36,107 bases of DNA from Ardenticatenaceae bacterium (GCA_030065875.1 JASJCR010000051.1:1-36107); one strand, 5' to 3'; numbered from the stretch's first letter, positions 14,992 through 22,863 are shown. Translations and numbers: made by a program. The notes: generated by a model not told the origin, from the letters alone.

Positions 14992-15340
14992 TTTGCAATT
15001 TTTTCTGACGGTGCTGGCTGGGATCATGATCACCAGCTTTCTACTGTTTCTGATTATGATTTATATTGGGGTCCAGCAACTTCGCCACCTCGATATCCCG
15101 GAAGACGCCACCTTCATCGAAACGCTGCGGCTGACCCCCTTCTCGATTGTCCTGGCCGTTGACCTGCTCGATCTGAGCCTCGATGTGCTGGCCGCCCCCG
15201 TGGCCTGGGTGCTGCTCGACCGGCTGGGGTTAAAAGCACTGCGGGGTCTTTCAGCCGTCGAAGCGGTTATCCCCGGCACGCAGTTTATTCCCACCCTGAC
15301 CGCCTGCTGGCTGGGCGTGAGGGTTCTGGGGCTTAGATGA
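14969..15340 (+). CDS. Small polytopic membrane protein, unknown
   Basis: A 123-aa protein with a strong TM segment (about 11-33), a hydrophobic stretch at 56-82 and a weaker one near the C-terminus. No family motif is recognised. The ATG at 14969 follows GAAG closely and is preferred to the TTG at 14957. It overlaps the 3' end of trmH by 23 nt and is probably co-transcribed with it. Confidence 0.6.
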   Translation: MEPINLDNLQFFLTVLAGIMITSFLLFLIMIYIGVQQLRHLDIPEDATFIETLRLTPFSIVLAVDLLDLSLDVLAAPVAWVLLDRLGLKALRGLSAVEAVIPGTQFIPTLTACWLGVRVLGLR

Positions 15341-15344
15341 CAAT

Positions 15345-15376
15345 GAATATTTGCCAATTACTAATTGTTAATTCGA
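15345..15376. repeat. Short heptamer array (TAATTG type) at a gene end
   Basis: TTTGCCA, ATTACTA, ATTGTTA, ATTCG form a 7-nt-period array. It fills the spacer between the plus-strand membrane-protein gene and the minus-strand ATPase gene, and supplies the ATPase TAA stop at 15368-15370. Related arrays are at 12827 and 17322. Confidence 0.7.
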
Positions 15377-16135
15377 CAACGCCTCTCTAACCCGGGCAAC
15401 ACAGTTTAAAAACTCCGGGTCGGTCTGAATGGCAAACGCCCGCGGCCGGGGAATCCCAATTGGAATGTGGTGGGAAATTGTAGCCGGATAATCCTTGCGG
15501 CCGTTGGTGCCGTTCATAACCAGCACCTCATCCGCCAGAAACACCGCTTCAGGGATTGAGTGAGTAACCATCACGACCGTCGTCGGTCGAGCCTGCCAAA
15601 TTCGCAGCAGCTCCTGCCCCATTTTCTCTCGAGTTAGGGCATCCAGGGCCCCAAATGGTTCATCGAGCAGCAGCAGATCCGGCCGGTGAATAAGCGCCCT
15701 GGCCAGCGCCACCCGCTGAGCCATCCCCCCGGAAAGCTGGGCGGGATAAAAATCGGCCGACTCTCTTAAGCCAACCAGGGCCAGCATCTCGGCCACACGC
15801 TGCTGAATTTCACCAGCCGCCACCTGCTGCAGCTCCAAGGGAAGGGCCACATTTTCCCGGACCGTTCGCCACGGAAAAAGATTGTCCCTCTGAAAAACGA
15901 TGCCAATCGAGTAATGGGTTTGGCTCAGCGGGCGATCATTTAAGGTAATGCGTCCCTCGGTTGGAGGAATTAACCCCCCCAGAATTTGCAGCAGGGTTGA
16001 TTTCCCAATGCCGGAAGTGCCCACCAAAGCCACAAACGCCCCTTCCGGTACGGAAAGGTCAATCTGATTGAGAACCAGACGGCCAAAATCGTCTTCAAAA
16101 CGATGGCTCAGGTTGGCGGCTTTTAAAAAAGGCAT
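15368..16135 (-). CDS. ABC transporter ATPase, NitT/TauT/thiamin-precursor type (riboflavin importer set)
   Basis: A 255-aa cytosolic ATPase. Walker A GTSGIGKST (39-47), Q-loop Gln82 (FQRDNLFPW), signature LSGGMAQR (134-141), Walker B LLLLDEP (Glu159) and switch His192 are all intact. FQRDNLFPW and LDEPFGALD are typical of the SsuB/TauB/ThiZ group. It lies third after an FMN riboswitch, a permease and a binding protein, so it probably powers that importer. A 210-bp heptamer repeat separates it from the binding-protein gene, so how transcription continues is uncertain. The C-terminal ~45 residues extend beyond the minimal ATPase. The stop codon comes from a heptamer array. Confidence 0.88.
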   Translation of the reverse strand: MPFLKAANLSHRFEDDFGRLVLNQIDLSVPEGAFVALVGTSGIGKSTLLQILGGLIPPTEGRITLNDRPLSQTHYSIGIVFQRDNLFPWRTVRENVALPLELQQVAAGEIQQRVAEMLALVGLRESADFYPAQLSGGMAQRVALARALIHRPDLLLLDEPFGALDALTREKMGQELLRIWQARPTTVVMVTHSIPEAVFLADEVLVMNGTNGRKDYPATISHHIPIGIPRPRAFAIQTDPEFLNCVARVREALSN

Positions 16136-16136
16136 G

Positions 16137-16342
16137 GTTTTTGGGTGTTAGGTGATGGGTGTTAGGTGTTGGGTGTTAGGTGTTGGGTGTTAGGTGTTGG
16201 GTGTTAGGTGATGGGTGTTAGGTGATGGGTATTGGGTATTTGGTGATGGGTTTTGAACTCTAATTTCTAGTCCAGTATCCAACACCTGTCTCCTAACACC
16301 CATTACCCAGCACCCAGCACCCATTTCGCAGCACCCACCACC
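16137..16342. repeat. Large heptamer array with opposing halves
   Basis: The left half (16140-16252) repeats GTGTTAG, GTGATGG, GTGTTGG units. The right half (about 16277-16342) holds the complementary CCAACAC, CTAACAC, CCAGCAC, CCACCAC units. In RNA the halves could fold on each other. The array occupies the whole spacer between the ATPase and binding-protein genes of one transport operon. Confidence 0.85.
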
Positions 16343-16345
16343 TAA

Positions 16346-17302
16346 TCAGGGCAAATATTCATTCGTATACGCCTGGTCCAAATCATCCACCGGTCCGGTC
16401 AGAAACCCCATCGAGATCAAGGTGGTTTCGGTGGTCAACCAGGATTCGGGATCGGTTTCCCCAATGACGTCCGCGTTCCACATTTCAATTGAGGCATCGA
16501 GCACCCCGCGGCGGCCGTCATCTAATCCTTCGACATACTTCTTGCTGATCTCGTACGCTTCAGCCGGATCATTTATCGTATCTTCAACTCCTCTGACAAA
16601 TGCATTTACAAACCCTCGAACCCGCTCTGGATTTTCCGCAGCGTAACTTTCGCTGGTGACCACGCCGGTAGCCACCAAATCAATATAATCTGATATGGGA
16701 ATGACGTTGATCGCCTCACCCATACCGGTCAGCTGAACCGGCTCGTTATTGGCGTATACCAGGGCCGCTTCTACCTGGCCGGTTAAAATCGACTCGATCT
16801 GGTTAAAGCCGATTTCTTCGAGGTTGATCCCCTCCGGATCAAGCCCAGCAGCCGCCGTTAATCCCCCGTAACCGACGTAGGTGGCACCAAAAAGACCGGG
16901 AATCCCCACCGTCCGGCCGGCCAGGTCTGCGGGAGATTCGATACCCGCATTCTGTTGGCTGACCACGGCAATCGGATATTTTTGATACCACTCCATCACG
17001 TAAACGAGGGGGATCTCTTCTGCGCGAGCAGAAACGACCACATCACCACTGACCATCGCAAACGGTTCCCGTCCCGATCCAACAAGAGCGACCCCGTCTG
17101 TTTCGAAGCTGTAGTCAAGGGTCACATCAAATCCAGCCTCGGTAAAATACCCCTTATCGATAGCCACATAGATCGGGGCAAACTGCGGATCAGGAATAAA
17201 CCCCATCGGCAGCGTAATCGACTGCATTTCCGGTGCGGCACTCCCACCACAGGCGGCCGTGAGCAGTAGCCCCAACACTAAAATCATAACTCTCTTATAC
17301 AT
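16346..17302 (-). CDS. ribY: NMT1/ThiY-like substrate-binding lipoprotein, probable riboflavin binder
   Basis: A 318-aa lipoprotein with lipobox LTAAC (Cys18). The body is the NMT1/THI5-like fold of ABC binding proteins: MGFIPDPQFAPIYVAIDKGY, GYFTEAGFDVTLDY, LAGRTVGIPGLFG, ALVYANNEP. Relatives bind thiamin precursors (ThiY), taurine or nitrate. The FMN riboswitch upstream of the permease points to riboflavin, as in the ribXY genes described by comparative genomics in Chloroflexi. The ATG is preceded by CGGAG. The symbol is inferred from family and riboswitch context. Confidence 0.8.
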   Translation of the reverse strand: MYKRVMILVLGLLLTAACGGSAAPEMQSITLPMGFIPDPQFAPIYVAIDKGYFTEAGFDVTLDYSFETDGVALVGSGREPFAMVSGDVVVSARAEEIPLVYVMEWYQKYPIAVVSQQNAGIESPADLAGRTVGIPGLFGATYVGYGGLTAAAGLDPEGINLEEIGFNQIESILTGQVEAALVYANNEPVQLTGMGEAINVIPISDYIDLVATGVVTSESYAAENPERVRGFVNAFVRGVEDTINDPAEAYEISKKYVEGLDDGRRGVLDASIEMWNADVIGETDPESWLTTETTLISMGFLTGPVDDLDQAYTNEYLP

Positions 17303-17321
17303 AATTCACTCCGAAACAATC

Positions 17322-17362
17322 ACCAATTACTAATTGCTAATTGCTAATTGCTAATTGCTAAT
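17322..17362. repeat. TAATTGC heptamer array supplying the permease stop codon
   Basis: CAATTAC, TAATTGC x4, TAATCG. Read on the minus strand, the array encodes the last residues of the permease (I-S-N) and its TAG stop, then fills the spacer to the binding-protein gene. Confidence 0.9.
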
Positions 17363-18124
17363 CGTTTGCCATTTGAGCCACCGCCTTTCCAAAATAGCGA
17401 TGAGCCCGTACATCATCAGCGACATGGCGGCCAGAACAATCAAGATGGCAAAAACGCCATCGGTTTTGAATTGCGCCCGCGCTGTGAGCAGTAAAAAGCC
17501 AAGCCCTTCCGAGCGCGGCCGGACAAATTCACCCACCAGTGCCCCAATGACCGACAGCGTGGCCCCGATTTTTAAGCCGGAAATAATGACCGGCAGTGCG
17601 GCCGGAAATTCCAGCTTGCGAAACGTTTGCCAGCGGGAAGCGCGCAAAGTCCCCAACAAAGCGTAAAATTCCGAAGGCACAGAGCGCAAACCGGCAATGG
17701 CGTTAATCAAAATGGGAAAAAAGACCACCAGAACCGCCACCATCACCCGGCTCCAAAACACGGAGCGGATCCAAATGGTAAGGAGCGGAGCAATAGCCAC
17801 TACCGGAACCGCCTGCGAAGCGATCAAATAGGGAGAAATCAGGCGCTCAGCCAGAGGTGATTTGGCCAGCAAATAAGCCAGAGGTAGGGCCACCATCACG
17901 CCAACCGCCAGACCGATGACCACCTCTCCTAACGTGTACAGCGTATGACGAGGCAGCCGCCCATCGCTAATCATGACCCACATCTCAAAAAGCACATCAT
18001 GCGGCAGCGGCAGCAAAAATGCCTGAAGCTCAACAAGCCACACCAACAGATACCAGCCAATGATCAAAACCACAGCGGACAACAGGGTCGTAAATAGGGA
18101 AGAAGAGGACCTAAACGGTTGCAT
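17351..18124 (-). CDS. ribX: ABC transporter permease, ThiX/SsuC-like, FMN-riboswitch controlled
   Basis: A 257-aa membrane permease of the BPD_transp_1 type with about six TM segments. The cytoplasmic coupling loop is clear (LRASRWQTFRKLEFPAALPV, then ISGLKIGATLSVIGALVGEF), matching the EAA motif of NitT/TauT/thiamin-precursor permeases. The ATG at 18124 gives the normal family length. A TTG at 18208 would add 28 residues without support and overlap a leader hairpin, so I reject it. The FMN riboswitch ~245 nt upstream makes riboflavin or a related flavin the likely substrate. It is the first gene of the permease, binding-protein, ATPase set. No clear ribosome binding site precedes the ATG. 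Confidence 0.82.
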   Translation of the reverse strand: MQPFRSSSSLFTTLLSAVVLIIGWYLLVWLVELQAFLLPLPHDVLFEMWVMISDGRLPRHTLYTLGEVVIGLAVGVMVALPLAYLLAKSPLAERLISPYLIASQAVPVVAIAPLLTIWIRSVFWSRVMVAVLVVFFPILINAIAGLRSVPSEFYALLGTLRASRWQTFRKLEFPAALPVIISGLKIGATLSVIGALVGEFVRPRSEGLGFLLLTARAQFKTDGVFAILIVLAAMSLMMYGLIAILERRWLKWQTISN

Positions 18125-18213
18125 TATATTTATAGGGTTCGGGGAGAGGAAAAAAGTGAAAGTGGAGGCAAAGAAGGGGGAGCAACTCAAGCAGCCAAAG
18201 GATACCAACCAAC

Positions 18214-18310
18214 GATAGGTGAACCTATCACCGTCTGTAAATTGATTTCAGGTAAGAGCATTTAAGCGCCAACGGCTGCCCTCTTGGCAAATTTTATGCC
18301 CTGAAATCAA
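18214..18310 (-). promoter_or_regulatory. Probable expression platform of the FMN riboswitch
   Basis: On the minus strand TTGATTTCAGG (18300-18310) pairs perfectly over 11 bp with CCTGAAATCAA (18242-18252). Further helices can stack inside: GCAT with ATGC and GCCAA with TTGGC. Downstream, GATAGGT and ACCTATC (18214-18229) form another hairpin. A weaker GATCAAA/TTTGATC hairpin at 18321-18342 is followed by a short U-rich stretch. The layout suggests a switchable leader, though the mutually exclusive folds are not proven. Confidence 0.5.
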
Positions 18311-18369
18311 AAATAGGGAGATCAAACGCAGAAATTTGATCACCCAGGCTGCTTATTTATCACACCGGT

Positions 18370-18490
18370 CTTCTCCCATCCAGACTATAACTGTCGGCTC
18401 TGGAGTTTCACCAGATCCACCCCACAAGGGGGTCGCGGGCTTGGTTTTAACGACCTCACCGCCGATCGGGAATTTCACCCTGCCCCGAAG
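18370..18490 (-). ncRNA. FMN riboswitch (RFN element)
   Basis: The minus strand shows the conserved RFN core in order: CTTCGGGGCAGGGTGAAATT, CCCGATCGGCGGT, AAGCCCGCGA, a short variable stem (CCCCCTTGTGGGG), GGATCTGGTGAAACTCCAGA, GCCGACAGT, and TAGTCTGGATGGGAGAAG. These are the six-helix junction strands of the FMN aptamer. It lies just downstream of an extended -10 promoter and upstream of the ribX-like permease gene. FMN binding normally turns expression off, so this importer should be induced when flavin is short. Confidence 0.97.
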
Positions 18491-18518
18491 ACTTTTTTGT
18501 GAATTTGTTCGTGATTTC

Positions 18519-18524
18519 AGTATA
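18519..18524 (-). promoter_or_regulatory. Extended -10 promoter for the FMN-riboswitch transcript
   Basis: On the minus strand TGC-TATACT is an extended -10 element. Its end lies about 28 nt before the first aptamer base, so transcription would start about 20 nt before the aptamer. No strong -35 is visible. Confidence 0.55.
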
Positions 18525-18613
18525 GCAAAATCATCTAACTGAAACGTTTATCGATAATAAAATTCTAGCTGAAGGCGATCTCAGAAACAAGCGTTTTTAC
18601 ATATCGCATGTGA

Positions 18614-18619
18614 TATAAT
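18614..18619 (+). promoter_or_regulatory. Extended -10 promoter for the 54-aa membrane peptide
   Basis: TGA-TATAAT is a perfect -10 with the upstream TGN extension, 92 nt before the ATG at 18712. It diverges from the riboswitch promoter, with about 90 bp between the two -10 elements. Confidence 0.5.
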
Positions 18620-18711
18620 CAGGCACAAATCATTTATTCTGCAGCGTACCGGTTGAGATTTTTAATCAAAACCTTTACGCTCCTAGAAGTTTTTTAGTAA
18701 GGAGATTTCAT

Positions 18712-18876
18712 ATGGCGAAACCTAGAAAAGTAACCCGAAAAGCCACTTCAGCCGCAAAACAGCAAGAGGTCAAGCGTGAGCGGACGTGGAAGGATTGGGT
18801 GGTCATCAGCATTTATATTTTGTTGGCTTTGGCCTTAGTCGTTCCGCTTGTTACCAGTTTGTTTGGTCATTACTAA
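18712..18876 (+). CDS. Small single-pass membrane peptide (54 aa), unknown
   Basis: The reading frame MAKPRKVTRKATSAAKQQEV... encodes 54 residues. The first 28 are strongly basic; a single TM helix follows (about 30-50: VVISIYILLALALVVPLVTS), ending FGHY. A strong ribosome binding site (AAGGAG) precedes the ATG at good spacing, and a TGATATAAT promoter lies upstream, so I consider it real. The topology predicts the basic tail in the cytoplasm. Small size and shape recall SecE-like or assembly-factor peptides, but I see no diagnostic motif. It falls below usual gene-length cut-offs. Confidence 0.75.
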   Translation: MAKPRKVTRKATSAAKQQEVKRERTWKDWVVISIYILLALALVVPLVTSLFGHY

Positions 18877-19171
18877 TCCAAAACCAAGTCAGACCGCATA
18901 GGTCACGACAATTGATTCGAATGCCTACTGTGCCAACGGCTTAGACAATCACCACTCATAAATCCTACTTCCCAAACCCAACTCAGTGTTGTCATCCGGC
19001 CGCGATAAAAATACATTTAATCGTGCCATTGAAGTAGACTTTTCCAGGTAGACTGTAGAAGGCTCTCCTGTAAAGTATTCAGCGATGAAGCTCGGCTGAC
19101 AACCTGGAACCGCTTAAAATTTGGCGGCTCTAAACAACAGGAGCAGCAAGATCGGAAATGGGAAAACAGTT
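18877..19171. other. Spacer without a recognised gene
   Basis: A 295-bp stretch between the small membrane peptide and the TolB-like gene. It has short direct repeats (GTAGACT twice near 19035-19055) but no open frame with a ribosome binding site, no tRNA-like cloverleaf and no terminator hairpin that I can see. Confidence 0.5.
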
Positions 19172-20344
19172 ATGAATCAAGTCGCTTTTGTCAATCTTGA
19201 CGGCCAGTTGGAAATATACTCCCCTGACAGCGGCCGGCAAATCGTCGGCCGCCATAATCGCTCCTTCCAATATCCGGCCTGGTCTCCAGATGGAAAATAC
19301 ATTGCTGCGGTTAATCACGATCTGCAGGAGGGGTTTGTTTCGGTAATTGATCCGACCACAGGCACGATCGATCAACGCGATCTCTATCGCAGCGAGAAAC
19401 AGCGGCCGTTTTACCTCTACTGGTCTCCGAATAGTCAGAAGCTGGCTTTTCTGGCCGTCCACCCCAGAGGCGGAATCGGCCTGCACTGCGCTTCAATAAA
19501 TGGGGGCCCCACCCAATTTATGGGCACGGGGCAGCCGTTTTTCTGGAGTTGGGATGGATCCCGCGACAGCATGCTGGTTCACTACGGCACCGGAAACTTT
19601 TCGGCCCAGTTAAGATACCTCAATCCGGCCGACACCTACGAAAATGTCGAGGTGGCTGAACCAGGAGCGTTTCAAGCACCTGGAGTTTCTTCCAACGGTT
19701 CTTACTGGGCATATTCCACTTTTGGAAATCAGGATTCATCTAAGTTAATTATCGAACACAGTCAAACGCGCAAGCAGCTGTCGATTGCTCATCGGGGAGC
19801 GGCCGTGTTTTCATGGTCACCCACCGCCGAGCAGCTGGCTTTTATCAGCCCTACCCAATCAAAAGATTACTTTTATGGGCCGCTCCAAGTTATCGATATC
19901 GGCACCGGCCGCTGTTCACAATTGGTCGATGGAACGGTTTTAGCGTTCGCCTGGTCTCCGGACGGGCAAAAAATCGCCTATTTCACCACGATCGACAACG
20001 ATCGCGATCCCATCAATCGCATCATCGAAGAAGGGTACGCTCACGGCCGTTATCTGCCGGATGATACCGCATACAACCTGTGGCTAAATTTATGCGTCAT
20101 AGATGTAAAAAGCGGCCGCAAGCGGGAAATCACCCCCTTTAAACCCACCGGGAACTTTGTCAATCAATTTCTCCCTTTCTTTGATCAATACACGTTGAGC
20201 CACCGCATCTGGTCTCCCGACAGTTCCCAAATCGTCATCGCCGTTGATCGAGACAACACCCCCACCGTCGTCGCTGTTCCCATTGATGGCCTCGCTCCTC
20301 TCATCATAGGTGAAGGAGATATGGCTGTCTGGCAGCCTGTTTAA
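19172..20344 (+). CDS. TolB-like WD40/beta-propeller protein
   Basis: A 390-aa protein made of repeated ~40-60 aa blades, each marked by a W-S-P-D/N-x-x-x-I/L-A core: WSPDGKYIAAV, WSPNSQKLAFLA, WSPTAEQLAFIS, WSPDGQKIAYFT, WSPDSSQIVIAV. This is the TolB/PD40 propeller type, probably six blades. No signal peptide, so cytoplasmic. There is no peptidase domain, unlike prolyl oligopeptidases with similar propellers. The function is presumably protein binding. I use the ATG at 19172 rather than the TTG at 19121 because the propeller starts directly after it. It is followed by deoA-like phosphorylase on the same strand with its own promoter. Confidence 0.8.
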   Translation: MNQVAFVNLDGQLEIYSPDSGRQIVGRHNRSFQYPAWSPDGKYIAAVNHDLQEGFVSVIDPTTGTIDQRDLYRSEKQRPFYLYWSPNSQKLAFLAVHPRGGIGLHCASINGGPTQFMGTGQPFFWSWDGSRDSMLVHYGTGNFSAQLRYLNPADTYENVEVAEPGAFQAPGVSSNGSYWAYSTFGNQDSSKLIIEHSQTRKQLSIAHRGAAVFSWSPTAEQLAFISPTQSKDYFYGPLQVIDIGTGRCSQLVDGTVLAFAWSPDGQKIAYFTTIDNDRDPINRIIEEGYAHGRYLPDDTAYNLWLNLCVIDVKSGRKREITPFKPTGNFVNQFLPFFDQYTLSHRIWSPDSSQIVIAVDRDNTPTVVAVPIDGLAPLIIGEGDMAVWQPV

Positions 20345-20354
20345 ATCCACAAAA

Positions 20355-20385
20355 TTGCAAAGCCTGACCCGTTCCATGCTATAAT
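20355..20385 (+). promoter_or_regulatory. Promoter of the pyrimidine-nucleoside phosphorylase gene
   Basis: TGC-TATAAT (-10 hexamer at 20380-20385) is an extended -10; TTGCAA (20355-20360) is a possible -35 with a long 19-nt spacer. A strong ribosome binding site (GGAGGA) follows and the ATG is at 20405. Confidence 0.5.
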
Positions 20386-20404
20386 TCCTCCCGGAGGACT
20401 TCTC

Positions 20405-21715
20405 ATGCGCGCCACAGACATCATTGCCCATAAACGGGACGCTCTTCAATTGTCTACCGCAGAAATAAATTGGTTTATCGAGCAGCTCACTGCCGGTACT
20501 TTGCCGGATTATCAGGCTTCAGCCCTCATGATGGCCATTTACATTCAGGGCATGTCGCGCCGGGAAACGGTTGATCTGACTCTGGCGATGGCCAACTCAG
20601 GTGATCAGCTCGATTTACACGATGCGGTTGATTATGCCGTTGATAAACATTCAAGCGGTGGTGTGGGGGATAAAACTTCGCTGGTTGTGCTGCCGATCGT
20701 GGCCGCCTGCGGCGTACCGGTCGCCAAAATGAGCGGCCGCGGGCTCGGATTCAGCGGGGGAACCCTCGACAAAATGGAGGCAATTCCCGGCTGGCAGGCA
20801 CACGTGCCCATCGAATCGTTTAAGCAGCAGGTGAGGGAAATCGGGCTTGTTTTAGCCGGTCAAACCGCCGAGCTGGCACCCGCTGACGGCAAGCTGTACG
20901 CCCTGCGAGACGTGACGGCCACCGTTTCGAGCATTCCCCTGATTGCCGCCTCAATCATGTCGAAGAAGCTGGCGGCCGGGTCTGATGGCATCGTCCTGGA
21001 TGTTAAGGTAGGACGAGGGGCGTTTATGAAAACGGTTGAATCGGGGCGTCTGCTGGCGGAAACGATGGTTAATATCGGCCAAGATGCCGGCCGTGATGTG
21101 GTCGCCCTTCTCTCCGAAATGAATCAACCGTTGGGATATGCGGTGGGCAACGCCAACGAAACCCGCGAGGCGATTTTAACCCTGCATGGATCGGCCGATA
21201 CGCCGCCCGACTTCTGGGAACATTGCCTGGAGGTCGGCGGTCACATGTTAATTTTGGCCGGAGGAGCAGATTCTCTGGACACGGCCAAAGAAAAAATGAC
21301 GGCAGCCCGCGACAGCGGCCGGGCTTTGAGCAAATTCCGGCAGATGGTCGAGGCCCAGGGCGGCAGCGGTCGCTTTGTCGATCGTCCAGATCTGCTCGAG
21401 CAGCCACCGTTTGTGGCGGATATAACGATCAACCGCGGTGGTTGGGTCGAGGAAATTGATGCGGCGGCGATCGGTATGGCCAGCGTGCTGCTGGGTGCCG
21501 GCCGCGAGAAGAAAGGGGACTCAATTGATTATCGAGTCGGCATCAATCTGATGATAAAAGTTGGGGACACGGTCAAAGCAAATCAAGTTGTCGGGCAGGT
21601 TTTGGCGGCCACGGAGGCAACCCTTCAAGCCGGCAACGCGGCTGTTCTTCAGGCCCTCACTGTTTCAGATCAACCGGTCAAACCGCTGCCGCATTTTTAT
21701 GGAACAGTTACATAG
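20405..21715 (+). CDS. Thymidine / pyrimidine-nucleoside phosphorylase
   Basis: A 436-aa enzyme of nucleoside phosphorylase family II. It has DKHSSGGVGDKTSL (80-93), the phosphate- and nucleoside-binding segment, and the family signature SGRGLGFSGGTLDKME (110-125). LYALRDVTATVSSIPLIAAS and MSKKLAAGSDGIVLDVKVG follow. It cleaves thymidine and/or uridine with phosphate to base plus (deoxy)ribose-1-phosphate, in nucleoside salvage. Length fits the DeoA/Pdp group; deciding between thymidine-specific DeoA and broad Pdp needs alignment, so no symbol is given. It has a strong GGAGGA ribosome binding site and its own promoter. Confidence 0.93.
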   Translation: MRATDIIAHKRDALQLSTAEINWFIEQLTAGTLPDYQASALMMAIYIQGMSRRETVDLTLAMANSGDQLDLHDAVDYAVDKHSSGGVGDKTSLVVLPIVAACGVPVAKMSGRGLGFSGGTLDKMEAIPGWQAHVPIESFKQQVREIGLVLAGQTAELAPADGKLYALRDVTATVSSIPLIAASIMSKKLAAGSDGIVLDVKVGRGAFMKTVESGRLLAETMVNIGQDAGRDVVALLSEMNQPLGYAVGNANETREAILTLHGSADTPPDFWEHCLEVGGHMLILAGGADSLDTAKEKMTAARDSGRALSKFRQMVEAQGGSGRFVDRPDLLEQPPFVADITINRGGWVEEIDAAAIGMASVLLGAGREKKGDSIDYRVGINLMIKVGDTVKANQVVGQVLAATEATLQAGNAAVLQALTVSDQPVKPLPHFYGTVT

Positions 21716-21820
21716 CAGATTAGTTTAACACCACGCGCCTCCTAGCATTCATCTGATTCGCTAAAAGGTGCGCAGGACCGTGCTAACCGGCTAGAAGGCG
21801 CTAAAGCGTCGTCCAAAACT

Positions 21821-22696
21821 ATGAAAAAAATCGGCTTAACATTCGGTGGTGGTGGCGCCCGCGGTGGCGTTCACATCGGGGCAATTCAAGCATTAAATGA
21901 GTTAGGGATTCAAGCTAATCTGGTGACGGGTACCAGCATTGGTGCCTTGGTTGCGGCGCTGTATGCGGCCGGGGTTTCCGTTGAAAAAATGACTGAGTTT
22001 TTTAACAATCTCAATTTAACGACCCTTTACGTATTGCCCGGTAGTGCGCCTTCGTTTACCAACTTTACCAAATTCGAACAGCTGTTTGAACAAGTGATCG
22101 GCCGGCCGATGTTCAGCGATCTGCAACCTTCACTGGCCGTGGTGGCCACGGATATCGTGTCAAAAAAAGAGATGATTTTGGATGAGGGGGATGTGTTATC
22201 GGCCGTTCAGGCCTCGATGGCCTTCCCGATCCTGTTGCCGCCGGTGGAACGCGATGGATTTATTCTGATGGACGGGGGCATGGTCAACAACGTACCCTTT
22301 GATGTGGCCCGGGCCCGCGGGGCCGGCTTTGTCATCGCCATTGGGTTGGGTAACTCCGCCCCTTATGGCACCTCTACACCCCCACCGGAAAATAAATCGC
22401 TGCTGCGCCGGGCCCTGCGGGCTACTAAAAATCGGCCGCTTTATCAGGTCATGACCGCCGTTTCTGATATTATTACCGATCGGATGGTGTACGCCCGGAT
22501 GGCCATTTCCGCACCAGATGTGTTAATCCAGCCGTATGTGGGCACCATTGGGCTGCTCGACTTTCAGGAATTAGAACGGGCGATATCAATCGGCTACGGG
22601 GCGATCATGGATGCCGAATCGGAAATCAAACGAAAATTGTCGATTTTTCAGGCCTCCCCTGAAGAGGCTGGGCAAATAATCAATAAAAATCGCTAA
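21821..22696 (+). CDS. Patatin-like phospholipase, RssA/NTE type
   Basis: A 291-aa patatin-family serine hydrolase. The oxyanion loop GGGGARGGVHIGA begins at residue 9, the nucleophile elbow GTSIG holds Ser39, and the catalytic Asp151 lies in MDGGMVNNVPFD. Acts on lipid acyl esters; the natural substrate is unknown. It has no signal peptide or TM segment, so cytoplasmic or peripheral. The stop codon TAA is also the left end of a degenerate family A repeat. No clear ribosome binding site precedes the ATG, but the start fits the family exactly. Confidence 0.9.
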   Translation: MKKIGLTFGGGGARGGVHIGAIQALNELGIQANLVTGTSIGALVAALYAAGVSVEKMTEFFNNLNLTTLYVLPGSAPSFTNFTKFEQLFEQVIGRPMFSDLQPSLAVVATDIVSKKEMILDEGDVLSAVQASMAFPILLPPVERDGFILMDGGMVNNVPFDVARARGAGFVIAIGLGNSAPYGTSTPPPENKSLLRRALRATKNRPLYQVMTAVSDIITDRMVYARMAISAPDVLIQPYVGTIGLLDFQELERAISIGYGAIMDAESEIKRKLSIFQASPEEAGQIINKNR

Positions 22697-22828
22697 GTGG
22701 TCCATTTCCAAAATAACCAAATAAAAATGCCACAGATCTTCACAGATTAACTCTGATTTTAATCTAGCTCCTGCGGAGCTCTGTGAAAATCTGCATAACT
22801 GCGGACAAACTCTTTTAAATTACTCTTA
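22694..22828. repeat. Family A element, degenerate copy 2
   Basis: TAAGTGG at the left, then GCCACAGAT, CACAGATTAA, AATCTGC and CTGCGGACAAA, resembling the copy at 35945-36060. The terminal repeats are eroded. It lies between the patatin-like gene and the ROK kinase and contributes the patatin stop codon. Confidence 0.5.
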
Positions 22829-22863
22829 TTCATCTTAGTCAAATCGCTTGGGAAAATTTTGTT

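Noticed and set aside
18125..18208. TTG-initiated N-terminal extension of the permease
   Set aside because: It would add 28 residues rich in Phe/Ser/Pro that do not fit the family, it lies in the riboswitch leader, and it has no ribosome binding site.
18370..18490. TPP riboswitch, suggested by the thiamin-precursor-like transporter genes
   Set aside because: The conserved strands are those of the FMN aptamer (AGGGTGAAATTCCC, GCCGACAGT, GGATGGGAGAAG), not the TPP core.
18877..19171. Possible tRNA (GATTCGAATGC resembles a T-loop)
   Set aside because: No matching acceptor, D or anticodon stems could be found around it.
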